This document shows positions 61,401-64,000 of a DNA stretch of 64,000 nucleotides, in pieces. Source of the DNA: Candidatus Wallbacteria bacterium (GTDB lineage Bacteria > Muiribacteriota > UBA6191 > JACPRK01); the NCBI GenBank assembly GCA_016213845.1, contig JACQZN010000103.1, positions 46,010 through 110,009 on the forward strand. Reading direction: 5' to 3'. A program made the position numbers and the translations under genes. How positions within the stretch are numbered: the first letter of the stretch is position 1; the number at the start of each line of letters is the position of its first letter. Below the pieces are notes generated by a model. That model saw nothing but the letters and a program-made list of their open reading frames with translations, was not told the origin of the DNA and ran no database searches.

Positions 61401-64000
61401 CCAGCTCGGTGGCGGCCGCCGACGTCGACTCGGTCGCCAGCGACAGCGCCGGCGGGCTGTACGGCGTCGTGACCGCCGACCATACGTTGCTCGAGCTCCC
61501 ATCGGAGAACGTGCTGGCCGGGAAGCAGGGTGCCGCGGGCTCGGAGGCCGAGGCCGGCGACGGCGGGCCGGCCGCATCGGCGCTCCTGAACCAGCCCGTG
61601 GGTGTCGCCGTCGACGGGTCGGGTGAACTCCTGCTGGCCGACCGCGGGCTCTTCCGGTTGCGACGGATCGGTCGCGGCGGTCAATCCGCCCCGCCTGGAC
61701 GGGTCGGCGTGCGGACGGCGTACACGCTTTCGTGGCCGGGCTCCAGCGACGGCAACGGCGTCGGCGGCATCACCTACGACCTGCTCAGCAGCCTGGTGGG
61801 TTGGGTGGCCAACCGAACTCCCGCGTCGTTCGACGTCACTTCGATCACGGGCAACGGTACGCAGCGCGAGCTGGTCTGGGAGGTCGAGCCGCTCGACCTG
61901 CTGGGCGGCATGAGCAACCCGAGCATCAACCGCAGGACCGAGGGCAACCAGCTGGTCACGGTGGTGGAGGACCTGAAGGCGCCGCCGGCGACGACGGCGT
62001 CGATCACCGCACCGAAGGGGCGGTCGATCTCCGGGACCTTCTACACGAGTGGCGACTTCACTGTCTCCTGGGGCGCAGTCGCCGACGGCGCCCAGGGCAG
62101 CGGACTGGCGGGCTACACGGTCAACCGCAATGGCTCTGGCTACACGCGGCTGGCATCGAGCGTCACCGCGCTGCCGGAGCTCCAATCGGCGCTGGCGGAT
62201 ACCTCGTACCAGTACGAGATCGTCGCCGAGGATCGAGTGGGCAACACCGGGACGGGTAACGTGATGGCGCGGGCGTTCCTGGACACGGTACTGCCCGCGG
62301 CCGTCACGGTGACGACAGCCACGACGGCGGGCATCACGGGTACGGACGCCCTGCCGGCGACCTCCAGCCAGGTGGCGGTTACCTGGACGACCGCCGGGGA
62401 CGCCGGCTTCCCGGCGACGGGCTCTGGCACGGTCAACTACCTGGTCAACACGGCGGTGGCGCCTCCGGGCTCGTCGCTCACGACCCAGACGGTAGCGCTG
62501 ACGCCCAGGAACTACACGGATACTCGAGGCGGGCTGCTGGACGGGCTTTTCGACTTCACCGTGCGGGCCATCGACCGCGCCAGCAATGTCTCGGCGCGCG
62601 TGGCCGAGGACACGGTGCGCATCCGGCTGGACCGGACGGTGCCGTCGGCGGTGACGATGAGCGACGTGACCACGGTGGTGGTGGGTGGCGCGCCGCCGAT
62701 CCCTGTGACCAGCTCGCAGGTGCAGCTGAGCTGGACGACGGCGACGGACAGCGGCTCGGGGCTGCGGGAGTATCGGCTGTTCCGGTCGGTCAACTCCGAT
62801 GCGCAGGGGCCGCGGCTAGCCTATCCGCAGTTGCCGGGGCTGGGCTTCACCGACACGCGCGCGACCGGAGACGGGACCTACTACTACACGATGGACGTCT
62901 TCGATCGGGCGTACAACGTCTCGCCGCTTTCGACCTGGGGCCGCTCACCCGGGGCGCGGCTGCGGGTGATGCTGGATCGGACGGCGCCGAGCAGCCTGAC
63001 GCCGACCTTCCTGCAGGGCGACGGCGCACTGGGCGGGTTCGTGTCGACGGTGGTCTCGTCGGGGTTGAGCGATCCGCGGCAACTGGCGTTCGGGCCGGAT
63101 GGCAACCTGTACGTGGCAAACACGGGCGGCGACAACGTGAAGCGGATCAGCCCGGGCGGAACGGTCACGACGCTGACGCTGACGGGCCAGACGATCGACA
63201 ACCCCGAGGGCGTGGCGGTGGCGCCGGATGGAACCGTGTACATTTCGAATACCAGCCGGCACTGCATCGTCAAGTTCACGGGGAGCGGGAGCGTGCTCTT
63301 TGCCGGCGTGAACGCTGCCTCGGGCGGCAGCACCGAGGGCGCGCCGGGGACCGGGAAACTCAACTCGCCTCGCGGGATCGCGGTCGACGCGCAGGGCAAC
63401 GTCTACATCGCCGACCAAGGCAACGACAAGATCCGCAAGGCGACGCCCGCGGGGACGCTTTCGACGGTGCTCTCCGGGCTGGGCGACCCGTACGGGGTGG
63501 CGGTGCGGGGCGGGCTTCTGTACTTCACCGAGGTTACGGGCAGCACGCACCGGGTGACGAAGTGCAACCTGGACGGGACGAGCCGAGTGGTGATTGCAGG
63601 CTCTGGGTCGGAAGGCTTCAGCGGCGACGGCGGCCTGGGCGTCGATTGCCAGCTCGACGACCCGAGGCAGATCGCCGTCGACGGAACGGGCGCTGTCTAC
63701 ATCGCCGACCGGGACAACAAGCGGGTGCGGCGGTGGAACGCGTCGGACTCGATCATCTCGACCATCGGCGGCGACGGGGGAACCAGCTACGGCGGCGACG
63801 GGGTCGACGCCACGGCGACAGGCTTCGACAAGGTGAACGGCGTGGCGCTCGACGCGGCTGGGTTCGTGGTCGTGGCGCTCTCGAACAACAACCGGATCGT
63901 GCGCATCGCCCCCTCGGGGACGTCACCTGGAACGGGGGCGACGCCCATCTCGAAGCCGTTCGACGTGTCCTGGCCGGCGAGCTCGGACTCCACCGGGATC
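46115..64000 (+). CDS. Giant modular surface protein with GspG-like pseudopilin N-terminus, open at window edge
   Basis: One frame is open from just after a stop at 46055-46057 to the last base; from the TTG at 46115 this is 5,962 codons with no stop. Residues 1-16 are a prepilin leader, with cleavage predicted before Phe17 (PPPA|FSLIELLIAMAIL), Glu at +5. Residues 17-125 resemble a complete GspG pseudopilin, including DPWGN at 91-95 and a GPDG...GKGDDI calcium-loop-like end. Then come Ig-like domains, a PKD domain with WDFGDG at 537-542, and long beta-sandwich regions. Super-repeats start near residue 1,800. An NHL-type propeller lies near 4,910-5,190, fibronectin-like domains reach about 5,620, and a second propeller follows. 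It is most likely surface-exposed and pilus- or pseudopilus-linked. The start codon is uncertain. Confidence 0.88.
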   Translation, partial: MPRNPTVASGRTPPPAFSLIELLIAMAILTLTTTVAVTVFNPQPHRESTARLQLEQLKNALETHNSRNLNDYVDSELNKLSGLINVEQIEDPWGNRYKHNYGGGFVYSFGPDGVDDAGKGDDIVVYYRPPTASVVARGPVPSSTTDTAAPLLYADWGMTQLREKDQTGTANAIEKAVFFVDGRKFDGLFQKLDAPAIDDPGGDRDRWRTSYQVPANERLSDGKHTVRIEIVDAAKKPARAAWLFTVDTQPPSVFSLNPTNGASLTAPPTLISALFSDPAGINLGRAYFKFSGGDPVFTVEHDVATQGMPTVASGINLTQQSLRYTPPSTLPEGSYTAEVRVVDGVWSERMTSSEKGRHEKSATWRFTLEDRSAPQVAILQPAYGTTVTTSDDLVPASPATVELDVIGTADPSRRGIRETQIELRIDPGSSSSSQPVTATGVTTMADSSGRFLYSRVSVGGSNQTSSTLWVRAVRIKKGVLDARTYSNWLPTLVKVYNRPEDAVLVSARAEPTTTEPNRPVTLYFQVDRGQPPFDYKWDFGDGQQQKGVRDALGPVARASADDDPKTTGVEHSYLTTGTFNALVTVTDARGLSAGQLIPIYVGTESEVPKVSIVAEPFAFRYTIDPNAAVKDAKTSTYFNVRIEGKFLGEWRLKVQDKPTSVGAQFQKYVWFHNKDEINPVEDGIRGLKSPSGAPGPLLSALQCENDPPHGSTWNATSSNSFRIRWTGRDNTLMDDANRVDGIPTVVAFPGNVLDTSSPFYSYTAVLEYKDAFSVDGTVPTTSATCPVQVFNTAPAPGNMRIVSVEGDPYSLRLFDADNDGRPDFTNSEFVDLAIDRPVTTNTSDLWISNYPLDLRWIRPEGVEVDTNVPPLSIPASEIPSDTPGGYVFFDWTFSDGRSMDLSDGSSGWIPLTYLNFKNWPLTAGSEKQNSPGWGKPETGTGQYLPFRMGDKNSGLNNAADGVKTISVIFRSAGPFISTELDYPSLNFTKGVTSTSIFFDRSPPVAMAPTRIVKVQVDQKRNQSIIATIVTSATDTGSGMAPKGKIKIRTCCKDQIGEYTPYATTFTHNFGPVSALPSDGKIRAFLQFSDNLGNESVPTPCTTDSCRPALETEFSQASASLTSFTWSIIGSGDLTFFRTRDRFPVVLGLNEINASSPLTEHWRRNGAKLPSGTKYEDAFVSDAPEFLTVENFPNPDDRLGFLISRAPNASGNDNETNFPVDNQHRYFLALVKGPAEVEYRVFEVPIGVSISEAASLEKYPIVARVNKVADPAFENRLSGPVSEGIIQLPDQVESGTSAGRKKDLHDTGGSYASSEVWDKSENLLISTDPSDFATYPYKGVITGFDSGLVANANYHVSSNRFRVRVGFVQPKSAYALDDIVPVSARLLRGSEINSRTRVLAIQAPPSVAGAAGVHPDFPFTQIVDVPDKSVVGTPDLTTGTVSGTMFRVELANYSNAFEMMTTGTVSAAIRVEFTGTVGTTAISSYTYVGANGALYLPSSLSASVSLKTSAPDFDFVEVDGRRYRPKDFQYLKLTDARGNPRIFSPNIDWPFLDGKVGQMKIRVWYKDEKDEIITPVEATATVDSAMPTNTARTGPPTLFLETLSPKKHVDRGADGASWTYDTAGPLAAGITRWTSSTDVRATYDARDDGDIFREHTDSLSGPHSGIPAAVAVDSAHDGAANSGPDDGSRPGRLAKWKLIKPGSQNKSDLVSEPFTLVGSDAPKELNFRFRDANFNIYPEPPPPPPDPGPPTAGTVRETVYLDRTPPKLEYVYFTTSPVSPQYVNSLRKLKIVTEVNPSTAFWTNDTQPRFQWKFTDPGFAAGSLDSGVGVKGINITLSQSGGASAVPLLFPVQHVPDTAGVGLGVDVDLSHPSSRITSFAPDGLKTLTLQAVDALANFATPVTTDVWVDTTGPTLSVAAGKLQVRSAKLTRRTVLSPASGFTSESLAMHSASDLDLGAAMRVTDVRFQPVTGQLEVRNLAVKSGATILASTLLSPAKSSTLTTFAPFVWQVPAGADGKHPLANKLQYDVGRVGAGSSQYYIEVGGYDESTGAAGGWVDATALTTASTATPLLDLSWQEIEAFASDGRGIGVSKSFTGAAVADAVEWRYRWSGGVGGQAAGNASLATEEGDLAVPTKNGFALPANSFRTFALAGRDRLTNIGPFATFFTFRYDASEPVPVLTLKPKLPPVFSVGASFFTSVMTFQWNDVDDVPDPATLASYRVYFHHSGAATFVSTATVSDTATGNSSFVYTHTHPLLPGGADDDTNTYTIRGVDRYGTEQQLANNQISVYYDHTTPTIDPFHTKPTSVENILWTTKSQALNLARSTHNLRITTGDKYYWTNVLPVRFSWVGRDLALFSKYRPHTEEGSGVKGYNTAFPDGPALTQPPLTFPPAIASASGATATRDESTQDPKAGGKDGAKTFTVQGVDMVGNRSTLYTTTYWLDTTGPTIQTNKLDLRYTDNRHSLRPATALPITTVTSASSMTLAWAQIQTAAVDGAGVGVHNTDKGKSSADATEWQYRYELQQSTGSPPVTVSPTASTASPTFNYTFAAASTASITLTTAATQLVLAIDKLGGQSVQTMAIASVALYALDRLTNVGTPVQIVKLFRDAQPPNPLLSLSIPTPTSSVVAMWDNVTDVGNAGTDTGWFRVYRSALAAMATPAPLASRVSTLRTTSPFDYPNRYLGTRPATSQASALAGVGDAGRRTQDGLHYFRVQPVDNIGNEQEAGNVTVPILFDTTEPVADRLDWKVASAPPIGTLTISRKTTQSAGVDWTNDTRPNFLWRGQDLALSSTVLAKAPGSGVLGSNYTIVDGLTGATPSSTMHVQVTTGDVTFQSYGQQGPATSVFSILVPIRSPAPLDRDGAKTFQVNAIDRLGFVATPVTTKFYLDTTGPTLVPSQLGLRVAYFNGTPAAWQQTVSSVTSRPWASVTRFFPTTIAVSDLSVVPSSTEPVDLRKFFLYRDGVQVASLGDLTDTVPFLTRYTTDDIPDGSTQNVVTALGGTYTVTKVTFTLARTGANPSNIQFSNVKIRPASGGDVVVSSPTFTISTAALSQVFTGSWTGASLVFDRRDFSADSGCANCDTDYVVKVEGTRFGHTSANAASWTTPVAIFANKIQWDHQEPYSGAPNPGYTLRVDGRVDQGLATASVTPAAFNVNAGVTSTGQSISFTPMIVNSISIAGSTSLQVKNVRLRIAANNVDDTTGTPGSYSALPRTVTPSNIWADRVFFDIKNTGGSTLGATFTISGTGLAAPVFNPPGGSTVSVGEHLPPTNALTLRAFWNPIQTSHVDGPGIGLDSAQAQRWSYMWTSTAANAPQDLSADQSDLPLPPSSTCNYFQLAGRDKLTNRGPFDLAFQLSLDNIAPTISTFSAFRNDAGAETDITSLDGTWIATNVVRYAFTGTDQNVNCGTVTGVQLRGWSYTFGEGAPGARPDTSIDPVTPLTGHSAGSASVTTSFGKPGGASRVLRLVLVDKAGNPSLERKFTVNVDTEKPSSTVTPPPIALDLAASGRTVLATHFPSGVLVLTGTFTETISTLDPQAEPQPTPADLRISTNGGVTFDRFTTLGGALLGQGVGQPWSYNWKDPRHNSVPVTLVASATDQAGNNTLSTTVAVFVDTVLAAPVVTVSAPTPTNDIRISWNNTFGGDPSGPGSYRVYRNTTQASIGSVVATTAATPANPNLYRGTQPINPSTSLPTDGTKDGTYFFTIRPVDIPGNETPSGNTTSPLLYDTTQPEVDNLGWKLASSTKTDGTVEGTTITRITTAGSSANWTNETTPTFLLRARDLSRFSTVVSTATSGSGVAGINFTLAAGTVAALPSGVSPTAIPTAPLGVQTPNVGTVGPGTAVFELSRNTTPRVPALGGDGPKTLAFRAVDRVNLASVIDSRSTTTFWFDTTGPVLKPTAFGGTVSFASATTIDQSLKFAAASEGTFVPNLAVPLVAPQYVSAITLTPVGGAFDFRNITLKDGPMPTVLSAAGLAIVTAQVTGVHKANNTAFAFTADQDLAQGLEVTSVRLEYTSGTGSLQYKVVRLLTSNGTTVSPDVSTSSGTLAAAGSLVDLPVGGLAADKVKVEFADPSATNTDKNWRISVTGRRIRRNDGETMTFNLSPAIKADSVTVDYQDVQGGGKKDFTVAVTGKVGQSLQAATRTLDISPVVNNTVYSFSLPKPMLASSLTISAAGGTASMNDVTFLRSGYVVAGGSGNNIGALPATYAPKAVWIDQVTAKVSSGPPTAPLRFAVSGQELGTTKFGLSQPLSVGQTLPPTNAFSLLVTFNDVQTSLDDGVGVGTLNSQPKRWTYKWNIDGAASPVATSAASIELPLPLGTQCASLELAGRDRLTNLGPFAKIFTITIDNTPPGYQSLVVRRRLNNSDVTSLAQTWIETNRLNFELTGTDTALSCQGNTIQLRGWSYTFGQGLPGEPPDVSIETPMDTAGSVTVLGPDLANGQNDVFRSVLIDAGGNFSSERGYIVHIDTEFPQVALAASPFSKSRPVASSAPLLLSTHFPVTITGTFAETVSSVSRTPGNTFPPQNVSDVELRLEASKFYGYTTLSPADGLSANGSWTFTWPLGQVAGINGVGAGGNGRIDIVPRATDQANNVTLGTTVPVVVDVVLPAALGVASLARVSPATVIDLRWPNTFDSPAPKDPSGPGKYSVYRLFQPTGVPVGTDYTNASFVAMQDAVASNLYLGHTALKNAGDKRLATDGSEDGHYYFTIHPVDTPDGFTPGNENSGLTTQSAIRFDTTSPTIAELNWNLATANRNRTTTQPNSHIWTNETTPTLTWKGFDLARLAARPELLNRPGAGLAGSNFALAGSFAVPNPSSALPALVPTASFVDLQSPSAGTLGPSTSAFVLSGGSIPRVPGLGSDGPKSFAIRTLDRVALASTALTTQFVLDTTAPTPVTSVTVSAGSGVVNLGNATGPGDGSGIIRRIAGTGSSGEVDIRDGSAATASTLTGLRDVAAAPDGSVWFTDDASDIVGRVDSAGTLKTMASVRGPGGLALDGAGNCFVARPAANKVVRIDAVTRIVTDVPFTGLSSPRDCACDRSGNVYVADTGNDRVRKWNVSTRLESTFGPALQGARSLAFDSADNLFVARDSSVTKLTPAGSASSVAAADVDSVASDSAGGLYGVVTADHTLLELPSENVLAGKQGAAGSEAEAGDGGPAASALLNQPVGVAVDGSGELLLADRGLFRLRRIGRGGQSAPPGRVGVRTAYTLSWPGSSDGNGVGGITYDLLSSLVGWVANRTPASFDVTSITGNGTQRELVWEVEPLDLLGGMSNPSINRRTEGNQLVTVVEDLKAPPATTASITAPKGRSISGTFYTSGDFTVSWGAVADGAQGSGLAGYTVNRNGSGYTRLASSVTALPELQSALADTSYQYEIVAEDRVGNTGTGNVMARAFLDTVLPAAVTVTTATTAGITGTDALPATSSQVAVTWTTAGDAGFPATGSGTVNYLVNTAVAPPGSSLTTQTVALTPRNYTDTRGGLLDGLFDFTVRAIDRASNVSARVAEDTVRIRLDRTVPSAVTMSDVTTVVVGGAPPIPVTSSQVQLSWTTATDSGSGLREYRLFRSVNSDAQGPRLAYPQLPGLGFTDTRATGDGTYYYTMDVFDRAYNVSPLSTWGRSPGARLRVMLDRTAPSSLTPTFLQGDGALGGFVSTVVSSGLSDPRQLAFGPDGNLYVANTGGDNVKRISPGGTVTTLTLTGQTIDNPEGVAVAPDGTVYISNTSRHCIVKFTGSGSVLFAGVNAASGGSTEGAPGTGKLNSPRGIAVDAQGNVYIADQGNDKIRKATPAGTLSTVLSGLGDPYGVAVRGGLLYFTEVTGSTHRVTKCNLDGTSRVVIAGSGSEGFSGDGGLGVDCQLDDPRQIAVDGTGAVYIADRDNKRVRRWNASDSIISTIGGDGGTSYGGDGVDATATGFDKVNGVALDAAGFVVVALSNNNRIVRIAPSGTSPGTGATPISKPFDVSWPASSDSTGI
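51515..60787 (+). repeat. Five tandem super-repeats coding for beta-sandwich modules in the giant protein
   Basis: A marker motif of the type WTN-T-P-F-W...DLA begins at 51515, 53126, 54428, 57404 and 60398 (residues 1801, 2338, 2772, 3764 and 4762). Each is followed 315-369 bases later by a DTTGPTL-type module end (51836, 53441, 54776, 57773, 60764). Between them, LAGRDRLTN-type modules occur at 52562, 53882 (degenerate), 56117 and 59081. LRGWSYTFG modules occur at 56348 and 59303, and SYRVYR-type fibronectin-like modules near 52770, 54050, 57052 and 60039. The last two intervals are almost equal (992 and 998 residues). Confidence 0.85.
60840..61690 (+). other. First NHL-type beta-propeller of the giant protein
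   Basis: About six blades are recognisable by the pattern GLRDVAAAPDGSVWFTD, GGLALDGAGNCFVA, CACDRSGNVYVADTGNDRV, SLAFDSADNLFVAR and PVGVAVDGSGELLLADRG. The glycine/aspartate turns and aromatic/hydrophobic strand residues match NHL repeats. Confidence 0.8.
63020..63930 (+). other. Second NHL-type beta-propeller of the giant protein
   Basis: Blades include LAFGPDGNLYVANTGGDNV, GVAVAPDGTVYISNTSR, GIAVDAQGNVYIADQGNDK, QIAVDGTGAVYIADRDNK and GVALDAAGFVVVALSNNN. A segment GSEGFSGDGG/GDGGTSYGGDG typical of NHL proteins is present. A new fibronectin-like module begins before the window ends. Confidence 0.82.

Overview
The window is GC-rich and comes from a diderm (Gram-negative-type) bacterium. Several products have signal peptides, two look like outer-membrane beta-barrels ending in Phe, one is a PorV/UPF0164-like barrel, and there is a type IV pilus core. 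No rRNA, tRNA or CRISPR array is visible, so the lineage cannot be fixed. The mix of Hanks-type kinase, pilus core, a two-gene microcompartment locus, hemAXCDB-like order and heptanucleotide intergenic repeats would fit an uncultured high-GC phylum, but this is inference. Most genes have strong family matches. TTG and GTG starts are common and many genes are joined by 4-bp start/stop overlaps.

Layout. 1-3.8 kb: edge-truncated outer-membrane protein divergent from a Ser/Thr kinase with an extracytoplasmic sialidase-like propeller. 3.8-8.8 kb: aminotransferase, dnaX and DEAD-box helicase operon. 9-15.5 kb: four exported proteins (helical protein, DRQQ-repeat protein, regulatory-like-domain lipoprotein, PorV-like barrel). 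15.5-17.2 kb: pepE and aroE, divergent. 17.4-22.3 kb: pilB, pilT, pilC, pilA with terminator. 22.4-25.9 kb: membrane glycosyltransferase, a RING-like/TPR membrane protein and a Cys-rich mini-protein. 26-31 kb: UbiA prenyltransferase with an unusual radical SAM enzyme, an M28 aminopeptidase, and a PaaK-like adenylate-forming enzyme. 31.2-36.4 kb: ATP-grasp, AGPS-like flavoenzyme and Fe-S protein operon, then a large membrane protein. 36.5-37.3 kb: rpiB plus a BMC vertex protein. 37.4-38.7 kb: outer-membrane barrel. 38.8-45.9 kb: tetrapyrrole operon (hemX-like, hemA, hemC, DUF192, hemD, rlmH, hemB, radical SAM/SPASM). 46.1-64 kb: one uninterrupted reading frame.

The two most notable signals are as follows. 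(1) The last 17.9 kb is a single open frame of at least 5,962 codons. It starts with a complete GspG-like pseudopilin domain and continues as a giant modular protein with a PKD domain, five tandem super-repeats and two NHL-type propellers, and it is still open at the window edge. (2) Intergenic tracts of exact 7-bp periodicity lie directly on the stop codons of many genes, often as two facing arms, so that six genes use a stop codon overlapping or inside the repeat. Two further AAAATGGGG-type perfect palindromes look like small mobile elements.

How genes work together: pilB/T/C/A give an extension/retraction pilus motor with its major pilin, and the giant pseudopilin may use the same type of machinery. 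The hem block makes uroporphyrinogen III from glutamyl-tRNA, and its terminal radical SAM enzyme may act later in heme synthesis. The ATP-grasp/flavoenzyme/Fe-S trio forms one translationally coupled redox unit.
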